Below are positions 9,068 to 16,812 of a DNA stretch of 42,575 bases, piece by piece. The stretch is from Alphaproteobacteria bacterium (GTDB lineage: Bacteria; Pseudomonadota; Alphaproteobacteria; Micavibrionales; UBA2020): contig WGNE01000046.1 in assembly GCA_016124645.1 (NCBI GenBank), positions 1 through 42,575 on the forward strand. Direction: 5' to 3'. The position numbers and the translations under genes were made by a program. The notes below the pieces were generated by a model. It was not told the DNA's origin and did not search any database. It saw nothing but the letters and a program-made list of their open reading frames with translations. Within the stretch, counting starts at the first letter, position 1. Each line of letters opens with the position of its first letter.

Positions 9068-9706
9068 TTAAAGCGTGAAGCCGCCGCGCCCGCCTGCCGC
9101 CGGTTTTTGCTGCGGCTGGTCCTGCGTTTGCGCGTCCTGCTCGGCCTTTTGCTCTTCCGCCGTCTTCATGCGGACCTTGACCGGGTTTTCGTTCGCGGGT
9201 TCCTTGATGAGGCCCAGCGCCTTCTTCACGGCATAGACGCCTTGGTCCAGCGTGGTCTTGCGCAATTCGTCGCCCAGCTTTTCGACCTTGACGATGAACT
9301 TGTAGGTTTCGGGCGACGTGCTCCACGTCTCGCTGACGACGGTGCAATGCTTGGCCAGCACGCGGCTGTCCGCGCGCACTTCCTCGGCCAGTTTCAGGAA
9401 GGCTTCCTTCACTTGCTGGCCCGCCTCCTTCGCGGCGGCGGCGTTGAAGCTTGCCTGCAGTTTCTTTTCCATGCGGCGGAAGGTATCGGCGACGACGGCC
9501 TTGCAGCCCTCGACCGACTGGCCCGCGGTATTGGTATAGCCGACGGAGATGGGAAAGCGGATCAGCGCGCCCAGCGCGTTGCGGGTCTGCTCGACGGGGA
9601 AGGCGGCGGTTTTCAGCGCCGCGCCCAGCGCGCCTTTTTTATCGCGCACGATGGGCGAATATTTGTTGATGATCTCGCGAAGCGTCTGTTGCTTAGGTTC
9701 GGTCAT
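9068..9706 (-). CDS. Unrecognised helical protein
   Basis: 212 residues with no motif I recognise. The sequence is mostly amphipathic helix with Lys/Glu/Ala-rich segments in the middle (MEKKLQASFNAAAAKEAG) and a Gln/Ala/Gly-rich flexible tail. No signal peptide or membrane segment is visible. A ribosome site (GGGAAAGCAGGG) and a good promoter lie upstream. It appears to be a single-gene unit converging with the gene on its left. A phasin-like or structural protein is imaginable from the helix content, but there is no specific support. Confidence 0.7.
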   Translation of the reverse strand: MTEPKQQTLREIINKYSPIVRDKKGALGAALKTAAFPVEQTRNALGALIRFPISVGYTNTAGQSVEGCKAVVADTFRRMEKKLQASFNAAAAKEAGQQVKEAFLKLAEEVRADSRVLAKHCTVVSETWSTSPETYKFIVKVEKLGDELRKTTLDQGVYAVKKALGLIKEPANENPVKVRMKTAEEQKAEQDAQTQDQPQQKPAAGGRGGFTL

Positions 9707-9747
9707 GATACCCTGCTTTCCCTTCCGGTGATGTTTCGTACGGGCTC

Positions 9748-9775
9748 ATCCTACCCGCTGGACCGGTTATGTCAA
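9748..9775 (-). promoter_or_regulatory. Sigma70-type promoter for the gene at 9068-9706
   Basis: On the minus strand a perfect TTGACA (9770-9775) is followed after 16 bp by TAGGAT (9748-9753). The start codon lies about 42 bp downstream. The bases after the -35 box read TAAC, as in two other promoters in the window. Confidence 0.6.
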
Positions 9776-9809
9776 GCCCCGTCTTGCAATGCAGCAAAAC
9801 ATTGAAATA

Positions 9810-10997
9810 TCAAGCGAATTGCCCCGCGCACCAGCCGGAGGCCCAGGCCCACTGGAAATTATGGCCGCCAAGATGCCCAGTGACGTCCACGGCCTCGCCG
9901 ATGAAATAGAGGCCGGGGGTTTTGCGGCTCTCCATGGTCTTGGAGGATAATTCGTCCGTATCCACCCCGCCCAGCGTGACTTCGGCGGTGCGGTAGCCCT
10001 CCGTGCCGATGGGGGGTATGCGCCAGCGGTGGATGTGGTCGGCCACCGCGCGCAGCTTGGCGTCCGACAGGTCCGTCAGCGGGGCGTCCACGCCCGTGCG
10101 CGCGGCGATAAGGTCGGCAAGGCGGCGGGGCAGGGCGGCCTCGGCCAGCGCGTTGTGGAGCATGGCCTTGTTCTTGTCCTGCCGCTTTTGCTTGAGTTCC
10201 CCGAAGACGTCGCGGCCGGGCAGCAGGTCGATCACGATGTCCTCGCCTTCATGCCAGTAGGAGGAGATTTGCAAAATGGCGGGGCCGCTCAACCCGCGGT
10301 GGGTGAAAAGCAGGGCTTCGCGAAACGAGGTCTTGCCGCAGGAGACCACGGCGGGATCGACCGAGACGCCGGAAAGCGGCTTCGTCAAGGCCAGCAAATC
10401 GTCGTCGAAGAGCAGCGGCACCAGCCCCGCGCGGGCGGGAATGATGTTGAGTCCGAATTGCCGCGCGACGTCATGGGCGAAACCCGTCGCGCCCATCTTG
10501 GGAATGGAAAGTCCGCCGGTGGCGATCACGAGGCTTTGGCAGGCGAAAGCCCCGCGCGTGGTCTGCGCCGCAAAGCCGTCTCCGGTTTTCTCGATGCCGG
10601 TGACGGCGGTTTCAAGATGCAGGGCCGCGCCCGCCGCCGCCATTTCGTCCAGCAACATGCGGATGATCAGCTTGGCCGAAACGTCGCAGAACAGCTGCCC
10701 CAGCGTCTTTTCGTGCCAGGCGATGCCGTGCTTTTCCACCAGCGCGATGAAGTCGCGCGGGCTGTAGCGGCTGAGCGCGGATTTGCAAAAATGCGGATTG
10801 CCGGAAAGGAAATTCGCGGGCCCGGAATGGATATTGGTGAAGTTGCAGCGCCCGCCGCCGGAGATGCGGATCTTTTCCCCCGCCGCCTTCGCGTGATCGA
10901 GGACCGCGACGCGCCGCCCGCGCTTGGCCGCCTCTATCGCGCACATCATGCCCGCGGCGCCCGCGCCGATGACCAGCACGTCGCATGCTGTCGTCAT
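9810..10997 (-). CDS. HI0933-like (BaiN/YhiN family) flavoprotein oxidoreductase
   Basis: A 395-residue NAD(P)/FAD-dependent oxidoreductase of the HI0933/YhiN family. The N-terminal FAD motif is VLVIGAGAAGMMCAIEAAKRG (about 5-25) followed by EKIRISGGGRCNFTN (about 41-55), which is diagnostic for this family. The conserved VIATGGLSIPKMGATGF and the C-terminal LYFIGEAVDVTGHLGGHNFQWAWASG block close the FAD site. Some members reduce bile-acid or flavonoid substrates, but most have no known substrate. The gene lies 12 bp downstream of the ankyrin gene on the same strand, so the two probably share a transcript. Length is normal. Confidence 0.93.
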   Translation of the reverse strand: MTTACDVLVIGAGAAGMMCAIEAAKRGRRVAVLDHAKAAGEKIRISGGGRCNFTNIHSGPANFLSGNPHFCKSALSRYSPRDFIALVEKHGIAWHEKTLGQLFCDVSAKLIIRMLLDEMAAAGAALHLETAVTGIEKTGDGFAAQTTRGAFACQSLVIATGGLSIPKMGATGFAHDVARQFGLNIIPARAGLVPLLFDDDLLALTKPLSGVSVDPAVVSCGKTSFREALLFTHRGLSGPAILQISSYWHEGEDIVIDLLPGRDVFGELKQKRQDKNKAMLHNALAEAALPRRLADLIAARTGVDAPLTDLSDAKLRAVADHIHRWRIPPIGTEGYRTAEVTLGGVDTDELSSKTMESRKTPGLYFIGEAVDVTGHLGGHNFQWAWASGWCAGQFA

Positions 10998-11009
10998 GAC
11001 CTTGTGATC

Positions 11010-11648
11010 CTATCTTTTGCCGGGTTTCAGGCGCAGGCCCGGGCGTTGACGTTTTTGCAGCGTTTCAAGCAGCGTGTCGGCGGCCTGTTGCTGCGCCACT
11101 TCCGCGGTCTTGCCCGTTTCCTTTTGCCACAGATAGCTGGTGACTTCCAGATAGGGCTGGTGGGTGAAGGCGAAGCTGTCGTCGATCTGGGCGGAGGCGG
11201 TCTCGCGCGGGATATGGCCGAAGGAATCCTTCAGCGTGTAATCCGCCCCGGCCTCGACGAGGGTCCGCACCACCGCGACGCTGCCGAAATGGGCGGCGAG
11301 GTGCATGGGCGTCTGGCTGTTGGCGGCGGTGGCGTCGAGCGTCGCGCCGTTGTCGATGAGCAGGGCCGCCATATCCGCGTCCGGCCGGTAGGCGGCGAAA
11401 TGCAGGGCGGTATAGCCCGAGGGGCCGCCGCGCTGGTTCGGGTCCGCGTCATGGCCCAGCAGCAGCCGGGCGATCTCGAATTGCTTCTCGCAGACCGCGT
11501 AGTGGAGCAGGGGCATGCCGGTATCGGGGCTGCGCACGTCGGGGTCCGCGCCGTCGGCCAGGTAGAACTCCATATTGCCCTTGTCGCCGGCGGCGACGGC
11601 GTTGAAGATATCGCGGATAAGCTCGGGCTCGTCGTATTTGCAATACAT
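11010..11648 (-). CDS. Ankyrin-repeat protein
   Basis: 212 residues with about four ankyrin repeats between residues 8 and 140. Clear examples are GMPLLHYAVCEKQFEIARLL, YTALHFAAYRPDADMAALLI and TPMHLAAHFGSVAVVRTLVE, each followed by a GAD/GAT turn. No signal peptide is seen, so it is likely cytosolic and a protein-binding module; partners are unknown. The C-terminal 70 residues are Gln/Lys-rich and unassigned. It precedes the HI0933-like flavoprotein in a probable two-gene operon driven by the promoter at 11730-11759. A second, unrelated ankyrin gene lies at 40791-41363. Confidence 0.9.
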   Translation of the reverse strand: MYCKYDEPELIRDIFNAVAAGDKGNMEFYLADGADPDVRSPDTGMPLLHYAVCEKQFEIARLLLGHDADPNQRGGPSGYTALHFAAYRPDADMAALLIDNGATLDATAANSQTPMHLAAHFGSVAVVRTLVEAGADYTLKDSFGHIPRETASAQIDDSFAFTHQPYLEVTSYLWQKETGKTAEVAQQQAADTLLETLQKRQRPGLRLKPGKR

Positions 11649-11729
11649 CTGCGGCGGCGGTCTTTCTTTATGCGGCGCTGGCGGGGGCGGGGTGCGGGCC
11701 CGGTCGCGCGGATTTTCAGGATATGCGCG

Positions 11730-11759
11730 AGCCTAGCAGGACGACGATAGTTATGTCAA
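11730..11759 (-). promoter_or_regulatory. Sigma70-type promoter for the ankyrin gene
   Basis: Minus-strand TTGACA (11754-11759) with TAGGCT (11730-11735), spacer 18 bp, about 80 bp before the start codon. TAAC follows the -35 box directly, as at 9770 and 16013. Confidence 0.6.
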
Positions 11760-11776
11760 TGTTGAGTTTCGGACGT

Positions 11777-11811
11777 AAAAAAGCCCGGCTTTGGAGGAAA
11801 CCGGGCTTTTT
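11777..11811. terminator. Bidirectional terminator after the 52-aa gene
   Basis: A7 bp perfect stem, AGCCCGG (11782-11788) with CCGGGCT (11801-11807), has A-run and T-run sides so that it can stop transcription in both directions. On the minus strand it ends the unit of the 52-aa protein, 34 bp after its stop codon. Confidence 0.88.
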
Positions 11812-11844
11812 GTACCTCAAATAGGGCAGAGAAACCTGTACGGC

Positions 11845-12003
11845 TTATGCGACAGCCGTCATCTTGCTTTGATGCGTGGCGGTCTGGGCCACGAAGAGGG
11901 AGGGCGTCGCCAGCTTGCCGTTCTCGACGCGGGATTCGATCGCGGAAGAAAATGCGCTGGCATCACGGGTTTTTGCGAAATCCTGTATTTTGTTCAACGT
12001 CAT
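11845..12003 (-). CDS. Small protein A of a paralogous pair (52 aa)
   Basis: A 52-residue ORF starting MTLNKIQDFAKTRDASAF. It is supported by a GGTGAGG ribosome site, a promoter with a perfect -35 box about 55 bp ahead of the start, and a terminator directly downstream, so it is a complete monocistronic unit. It resembles the 50-residue protein at 12249-12401: both begin MTL, share Ile6, and share F-x-SAIE-x-RV-x2-G in the first 30 residues. It has no cysteine, no signal peptide and no membrane segment. The first half could form an amphipathic helix; the second half is Thr/Ala-rich. I do not recognise the family. Confidence 0.75.
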   Translation of the reverse strand: MTLNKIQDFAKTRDASAFSSAIESRVENGKLATPSLFVAQTATHQSKMTAVA

Positions 12004-12064
12004 GGCCTCACCTCATTCTGTATCGTTTTTTTGTTAGCAGGCAATTTAATTTCCCTACAAGTCC

Positions 12065-12093
12065 AGAATGCGAAAGAATCGAAATCCTGTCAA
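12065..12093 (-). promoter_or_regulatory. Promoter of the 52-aa gene
   Basis: Perfect TTGACA on the minus strand (12088-12093), 17-bp spacer, then CATTCT (12065-12070) as a weaker -10. The predicted leader is about 55 nt. The surrounding 230 bp (12004-12236) are AT-rich and hold no other gene. Confidence 0.6.
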
Positions 12094-12184
12094 ACGGCCC
12101 CCTGTGGATAACCGTCTTAACGGTGACAATTTCCCGTGGATTCATAAAAGGTTAAAAAAATGTTTTGAAGTATGAATCAATCAT

Positions 12185-12215
12185 TAAAAAACGCCCGTTT
12201 TGACGGACGCTTTTT
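12185..12215. terminator. Bidirectional terminator after the 50-aa gene
   Basis: An 8-bp stem with wobble pairs (12191-12198 with 12203-12210) and a TTTG loop lies between an A-run (12185-12190) and a T-run (12211-12215). It ends the minus-strand operon 12249-13617 and separates it from the promoter of the other small gene. Confidence 0.75.
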
Positions 12216-12248
12216 AACGATTCTTAAGATGATTCGGAGATTCTTGCT

Positions 12249-12401
12249 TTACAGGGAAGGCGCCTTTTGGCTCGGACCGCCTTGTTTTACTTGGTTTTCC
12301 AGCATGAATGCCTGTCCGCCCTGTACGCGGGCCTCAATAGCCGATTCGAATTGGTTTGCTTCCCCGGTACCACGATAGCCGTTGATCGTTTTCAATGTCA
12401 T
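12249..12401 (-). CDS. Small protein B of a paralogous pair (50 aa)
   Basis: A 50-residue ORF starting MTLKTINGYRGTGEANQF with a GAGGGTGGG ribosome site. It lies 15 bp after the stop of the 171-residue gene upstream, so it is the last gene of a three-gene operon that ends at the terminator 12185-12215. It shares MTL, Ile6 and F-x-SAIE-x-RV-x2-G with the 52-residue protein, but their C-terminal halves differ (Gln/Gly/Lys-rich here). No Cys, signal peptide or membrane segment. Family not recognised. Ordered gene ends and ribosome site make it a credible gene despite its size. Confidence 0.75.
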   Translation of the reverse strand: MTLKTINGYRGTGEANQFESAIEARVQGGQAFMLENQVKQGGPSQKAPSL

Positions 12402-12416
12402 GATTTCCCACCCTCG

Positions 12417-12932
12417 TTAACTTTCGCGCTCTTGCTTAAGGTATAACGCTAATGACTCATCATGTCCCATTTTTCTTAATTCGTCAAGAAATTTGTATTC
12501 TGTAAAAATATCCTGGTCGTTTAATTCGCAGGCTACGGTACACATGTACCATACTTTGTCCTCATGCTTGGCCATGCTGACCTTCATATGCTCCTGCATG
12601 GGGGCGTGGAGGTTGGGGTGCTTGATTCCCGCCGATTCCTGCTGCGCCTCGCGCAATATGCCCGCCAGCATCAGGACGAAGCGGCTGGGGCTGACGGGGT
12701 TGTTGCGGTTGAAGCCGACATAGACCAGCTTGCTTTCCGGCAGGTAGGTCGTGGGCTGGGGCGTGGACATCACGCGGATGCTGATCTGGTTCACGCTGAC
12801 GAAATCGGTGAGCTGCTGGCCGTGCGGACTGTGGTTGAGGATGTCGATCGCGGTCGCGATCATCAGGTCGTCGCTGGGCAGCGGCTGCCCCGGCTTCAGG
12901 ATGTCGTGGAGGTTGGGGGTATCGTCGCTCAT
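12417..12932 (-). CDS. Unrecognised cytosolic protein, middle gene of a three-gene operon
   Basis: 171 residues from ATG 12932, which has AAGGA at good distance; the frame is open to 12977 but that start overlaps the previous gene's end and lacks a ribosome site. Predicted mixed alpha/beta protein with KLVYVGFNRNNPVSPSRFVLMLAGILREAQQE (residues about 69-100 in this numbering) as the most conserved-looking part. No HExxH or other catalytic motif is seen, and no signal peptide. GC drops in the last 140 bp compared with the start. It is 19 bp downstream of the 221-residue gene and 15 bp upstream of the 50-aa gene. Function unknown. Confidence 0.75.
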   Translation of the reverse strand: MSDDTPNLHDILKPGQPLPSDDLMIATAIDILNHSPHGQQLTDFVSVNQISIRVMSTPQPTTYLPESKLVYVGFNRNNPVSPSRFVLMLAGILREAQQESAGIKHPNLHAPMQEHMKVSMAKHEDKVWYMCTVACELNDQDIFTEYKFLDELRKMGHDESLALYLKQERES

Positions 12933-12951
12933 GCCGTTTTGTCCTTCAAGC

Positions 12952-13617
12952 TTATCCTTCAAGCCACATCTGCTCATAGGGGCTGTAGGGGAAGTGGATG
13001 CCGGTGAGCAGCAGGCTCTGGTCCTGGAAGCTCAGCTTGCCGTCATGCGCCACGATGATGGTGGAGGACAAAAGCCCGCCGCCGTAATACAGCGTGCCGG
13101 AAACCTTGAAATTGTGCTGCACCGTGTCCATCGAGACGCTGAGCGGCTTGAAGCTGCTGATGACGCTTTGCTGCTGGCCCTCGCTTAAGCTGTCGAGCAT
13201 CGGCATCTTGCGCGGATCCTTGATGAGGAAGACGTCGCCCTCGCTCCCCTGCACGTTGCTGAAGAAGAAATCCAGATAGGGAACGACGTTCATTTCGTTC
13301 AGGCGGATGGGGTCTTTTTCGTTGACCGTGTAGATCGGGCCGGCGGTGCCATCGACGGTGATGAATTCCTCGTCGTTGCTGAGGTACATCATGCTGAAGG
13401 TCGGCATGGTCGCGTAGTTGACGAGGCGGTACAGCTTGTAATGGCTGTAGAAGGGCAGGTTGCGCCACGCGACTTCGGTCGCCTCCTTCGAGAAGACGAC
13501 GGCGTCCTTGTGCCCGCTTAGCTTGTCGAGCACCTTGTGGGCCTGTTCCCTAACTAGTCGTGTCCAAGTTGGCTGCATGTAAACCCTGTCTGCGGCGGCA
13601 AGATTCCCGTTCGTCAT
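12952..13617 (-). CDS. Unrecognised protein, first gene of a three-gene operon
   Basis: 221 residues from ATG 13617, preceded by GGGGTGAG; a GTG at 13626 is an alternative. Aromatic-rich and mostly beta (AWRNLPFYSHYKLYRLVNYA; VVPYLDFFFSNVQGSEGDVFLI), with LYYGGGLLSSTIIVAHDGKLSFQ near the C-terminus. No signal peptide or membrane helix. A TATACT -10-like box lies about 25 bp ahead of the start; a matching -35 is not obvious. It leads an operon with the 171-residue and 50-residue genes. I do not recognise it; conservation of the trio elsewhere would tell whether they work together. Confidence 0.75.
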   Translation of the reverse strand: MTNGNLAAADRVYMQPTWTRLVREQAHKVLDKLSGHKDAVVFSKEATEVAWRNLPFYSHYKLYRLVNYATMPTFSMMYLSNDEEFITVDGTAGPIYTVNEKDPIRLNEMNVVPYLDFFFSNVQGSEGDVFLIKDPRKMPMLDSLSEGQQQSVISSFKPLSVSMDTVQHNFKVSGTLYYGGGLLSSTIIVAHDGKLSFQDQSLLLTGIHFPYSPYEQMWLEG

Positions 13618-13692
13618 GTTACTCACCCCATAGTCGCTTAAAAGTATAACAATACTGACCGCAAAGGAACAGGTTTTCGTGAAAATTTCGCT

Positions 13693-14685
13693 TTACAAGT
13701 CAGCGACTTGACGTAGTGCAAGCCGGACGATATTGGTATTCGCGGCGGGCTTGTAGGCTTCCTCGCTCAGGATGCGCCGCCAGCGGCGCGCGCCGGGCAG
13801 TCCTTGGTAGAGCCCCAGCATGTGCCGCGTGATATCCTTCAGCGGCGTGCCCGCGTGCAGGCAGCGCTCGATGTAGGGCATCATCGCCTCGATGACCTCG
13901 TCGCGTGATTTTACGTTCGGCGTGCCGAAAACCCTGCGCTCGACCTCCGCCATGAAATACGGATTCTGGTAAGCTTCGCGGCCGATCATCACGCCGTCCA
14001 GTTTCTCCAGCGCCTCTTCAATTGTTTCAATCGTTTTGATGCCGCCGTTAAGAATAATGTTTAACTGAGGAAAATCTTTTTTCAGCTGATAGACGCGCGC
14101 ATAATCCAATGGCGGAACAGTGCGGTTCTCGGCCGGACTTAACCCATTCAGCCAGGCTTTGCGGGCATGGATGATGAAGGTCTCGCAGCCTTTCTCCGCA
14201 ATCTTGCCAACAAAGTTTAATAAAAAATCGTAACTATCTTGATTATCAATGCCAATTCTGGTCTTGACGGTGACGGGAATGTCCACGGCCTGCTTCATCG
14301 CGTCCACGCTTTCGGCCACCACCTCGGGCTCGGCCATCAGGCAGGCGCCGAAGCTGCCGCGCTGCACCCGGTCGCTGGGGCAGCCGCAGTTGATGTTCAC
14401 CTCGTCGTAGCCGTATTGCCGTGCCAGTTTCGCGCAGGTGGCCATGTCCTTCGGGTCCGAGCCGCCGAGCTGCAGGGCGACCGGATGCTCTTCGGGATTG
14501 TAGTCGAGGATCTGGAGCTTTTTCCCGTAAATCAGCGCGCCCGTGGTCAGCATGACGGTATAGAGCAGCGCATTGGGCGAAATCTGGCGCATGAAATAGC
14601 GGTCATGCCGGTCCGTCCAGCCCATCATGGGCGCGACGGAAACGGTATGGGGCGGCAGGGGGCTATGTCGGGCGCTCTCGTTCAT
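13693..14685 (-). CDS. dusA: tRNA-dihydrouridine synthase DusA
   Basis: 330 residues, normal for DusA, an FMN enzyme that reduces uridines in the tRNA D-loop using NADPH. The N-terminal SVAPMMGWTDRHDRYFMR and the catalytic region NINCGCPSDRVQRGSFGACLM (which includes the active-site cysteine) are diagnostic for the A type, as are LNGGI and the TRHMLGLYQG C-terminal helix motif. The coding segment from about 14015 to 14270 is markedly AT-rich (22 GC of 60 at 14221-14280 by hand), while the ends have the usual high GC. The frame is intact, so the enzyme is probably active despite this mosaic composition. Confidence 0.96.
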   Translation of the reverse strand: MNESARHSPLPPHTVSVAPMMGWTDRHDRYFMRQISPNALLYTVMLTTGALIYGKKLQILDYNPEEHPVALQLGGSDPKDMATCAKLARQYGYDEVNINCGCPSDRVQRGSFGACLMAEPEVVAESVDAMKQAVDIPVTVKTRIGIDNQDSYDFLLNFVGKIAEKGCETFIIHARKAWLNGLSPAENRTVPPLDYARVYQLKKDFPQLNIILNGGIKTIETIEEALEKLDGVMIGREAYQNPYFMAEVERRVFGTPNVKSRDEVIEAMMPYIERCLHAGTPLKDITRHMLGLYQGLPGARRWRRILSEEAYKPAANTNIVRLALRQVADL

Positions 14686-14777
14686 GGGCGTATTTTATAT
14701 AATACTGAACGAAAATAAGCAATCTCAAACGAAAGGGGGGCGGCTAATCTCTTGATTCCCAAGGACGGCCCGGGCGT

Positions 14778-15335
14778 TCAGCCCATGCCGGGCCGTTTCG
14801 GGCTGCGCTGCACGGGGGTGAATTTCTTGCCGTGCAGGCGTTCGTCCAGCTCCTTCACCCATTGGGCATCGACAAGGGCGTGGTGCGCCTTGCCGTTATG
14901 GGGCGGCACCATGTGGCGCGGGTGGCCCTTCTCGCGGAAAGTCTGGGCGACGTTGATGGGCATGGGGTCGATATTGGCGGGCAGGTTCAAAAAGTCCGGG
15001 CCCAGCAGGTTGAGCATCAGCAGGCTGTCTTGCGGCGCGTACCAGTAATGCAGCGTGGCCTGCCCCTGGCCGATATAGGCCAGCAGGTCTTTTTTTATCT
15101 GCGCGAGCGGCAGGCGCTCTTCCGGCGGCGGCAGCTGGGAGAGGATGTGCTGCGCGATGAAAGGGTTCTTCTTCGCCTCCGCCTCGTTGAATGCGTCGCT
15201 GACGGCGTAGAACGTGCGGCCGTTCTGGTCCACCACGCCGATGCTGATGAGCTCGACCACGCGCTGCGTGCGGCCATCGGCCAGCACTGCGTCGTATTCC
15301 ACGAATTCCGTGTCGAAATAGAATTTGTTGGCCAT
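14778..15335 (-). CDS. RNase AS-like 3'-5' exoribonuclease (DEDDh)
   Basis: 185 residues, DnaQ-like fold. The first acidic pair is Asp8 and Glu10 in YFDTEFVE; Asp103 in YAPQDSLLML, His151/152 and Asp156 in KAHHALVDAQW complete a DEDDh site. The ELISIGVVDQNGRTFYAVS segment closely resembles RNase AS of Mycobacterium (polyadenylate-specific exoribonuclease). It likely trims RNA 3' ends in the cytosol. The upstream gene ends 15 bp before it, so the two are likely co-transcribed. Substrate specificity for poly(A) is inferred from the family only. Confidence 0.85.
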   Translation of the reverse strand: MANKFYFDTEFVEYDAVLADGRTQRVVELISIGVVDQNGRTFYAVSDAFNEAEAKKNPFIAQHILSQLPPPEERLPLAQIKKDLLAYIGQGQATLHYWYAPQDSLLMLNLLGPDFLNLPANIDPMPINVAQTFREKGHPRHMVPPHNGKAHHALVDAQWVKELDERLHGKKFTPVQRSPKRPGMG

Positions 15336-15350
15336 GGGGGATATCCGTTT

Positions 15351-15971
15351 TTATTGTCCGGGCGGGCGCAGCAGGGAAGAGGTGCCGGGCGGCGTCTTGC
15401 GCGGAATGGAGGTCAGGGGCCGCCACGCGCAGTCCTTGGGGATCAGCACGATCTGGAACTGGCTGCCCACGGGCGGCAGGCCGGTGAAATCATCCGCGGG
15501 GTCGATGTAAAAGCCGCTCTTCGCGCCGCTCGTCGGGCGGGCGCGGAAATAGACGGCGGTATCCTCCATCCCGAAGTTCAGCTTCACCGCCGCGTTGACG
15601 ATTTTGGCGAGCTGCCCCGCGCCGGCCAGCGGCGAATTGCTGACGAGGGCGAGGGAGAGGCTGATGTCCGGGCTGGTGATCATCAGCACCCGCGCGTCCT
15701 TGTGCGGGCCGTCCTTCACCTCGGTCGCGTATTTGATCTCCATGTCGATGAGGTAATAGCCTTCGTCCTGCCGGTGGCGTTTCAGCTCTTCGGGACTGCG
15801 CCACGGCAGCACCGGTGCCGGCGTTTCGGGCTGTTTTGGCGCTTTCGGCGTTTCGGCCTGTTGCGCGGCAGCGGGCGCGGGCTTGGCGGGCTGCTTCCTG
15901 CCCTTGCGCGAAAAGATGTTTTTCAGCCGTTGCGGGATGAATTTCATGGCCTTGCCGTCTTTCATGATCAT
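15351..15971 (-). CDS. Unrecognised protein with Pro/Ala-rich linker
   Basis: 206 residues. A basic N-terminus (KFIPQRLKNIFSRKGRKQ) is followed by an Ala/Pro/Lys-rich linker (about residues 28-52) and a globular beta-rich domain (GYYLIDMEIKYATEV ... VLIPKDCAWRPLTSIPRKTPPG). There is no signal peptide or membrane helix. ATG codons at 15965 and 15947 are alternative starts; only the last has a nearby AAGG. It is the first gene of a likely operon with the RNase AS-like gene and has a promoter at 15990-16018. Function not recognised. Confidence 0.7.
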   Translation of the reverse strand: MIMKDGKAMKFIPQRLKNIFSRKGRKQPAKPAPAAAQQAETPKAPKQPETPAPVLPWRSPEELKRHRQDEGYYLIDMEIKYATEVKDGPHKDARVLMITSPDISLSLALVSNSPLAGAGQLAKIVNAAVKLNFGMEDTAVYFRARPTSGAKSGFYIDPADDFTGLPPVGSQFQIVLIPKDCAWRPLTSIPRKTPPGTSSLLRPPGQ

Positions 15972-15989
15972 ATTTCTGTAAACGAGGGC

Positions 15990-16018
15990 AGATTAGCAAC
16001 CGGGCGACGTTATGTCCA
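15990..16018 (-). promoter_or_regulatory. Promoter for the operon 14778-15971
   Basis: Minus-strand TGGACA (16013-16018), 17-bp spacer, TAATCT (15990-15995). The -35 is followed by TAAC as in the promoters at 9770 and 11754. The start codon is about 20 bp below the -10 box. Confidence 0.55.
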
Positions 16019-16154
16019 GTGCCCGCGGGTGAAAAAATAGGCGAAAAAATGGGGTGAAAAAAAGCATTGGATGATGCCCGTTTTATGCTTATTCTTCCCC
16101 CATGTTCAAGAACACGGGCATATAAAAGTCGGACTTAGAGAATAACGGACCGGG

Positions 16155-16793
16155 ATGAACAGGATTCCAACCACATTGGCCATACTGGCGACGCTCATGA
16201 TGCTGACGGCGGGTTCCACCGCTTCGCGCGCGGCCACGCCCGCGCCGCAGCCGCACCACAAGCCCGTGAGCGCCGCGCCCAAAGCCGCCCCGAAAAAGCA
16301 GGCGCCGAAAAAGGAAGCTTCCGCCGCGAAACCGGCCGCGAAGAAGGCCGTGCCGCCGCAGGAGGCGGGCAGCGTGTCCTCCCTGCCGGTGCCGCGCTAC
16401 GTCACGCTGGGCGCGGACGAAGTGAACCTGCGCACCGGGCCGGGGTTTCGCTATCCCATCCGCCTCGTCATCCGCAAGTCCGGCCTGCCGGTCGAGATCA
16501 TGCGCGAGTTCGACGTCTGGCGGCAGATACGCGACCGCGACGGGGCCGAGGGCTGGGTGCACAAGTCGATGCTTTCCGGCCGGCGCACGGTCGTCATCAT
16601 GCACGCGGTGCAGACCCTGCTGGACGCGCCGCACGACGGCGCGCGCCCCGTGGTGCGGCTGGAGCCGGGCGTCATCGCCGGGCTTTCCACCTGCCAGGAC
16701 ACATGGTGCCGCCTGAAGGTCGCGAGCTACGAGGGCTGGCTGAAACGCAGCGACGTCTGGGGCGTCTATCCCCGCGAGACGTTTCAGCAATGA
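16155..16793 (+). CDS. Secreted SH3-domain protein
   Basis: 212 residues. An N-terminal signal peptide (hydrophobic LAILATLMMLTAG, cleavage after about residue 26, SRAA) is followed by a Lys/Pro/Ala-rich linker (about 30-70) and two SH3-like repeats: DEVNLRTGPGFRYPIRLVIRK (about 90-110) and a second one ending in WCRLKVASYEGWLKRSDVWGVYP. The NLRTGPG motif is typical of bacterial SH3 (SH3b/DUF1058) domains that bind cell-wall peptides or proteins. It is likely periplasmic. It begins a plus-strand block; the next gene follows after 19 bp. Partner unknown. Confidence 0.85.
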   Translation: MNRIPTTLAILATLMMLTAGSTASRAATPAPQPHHKPVSAAPKAAPKKQAPKKEASAAKPAAKKAVPPQEAGSVSSLPVPRYVTLGADEVNLRTGPGFRYPIRLVIRKSGLPVEIMREFDVWRQIRDRDGAEGWVHKSMLSGRRTVVIMHAVQTLLDAPHDGARPVVRLEPGVIAGLSTCQDTWCRLKVASYEGWLKRSDVWGVYPRETFQQ

Positions 16794-16812
16794 GGGCAGG
16801 AGCGAGAATATT

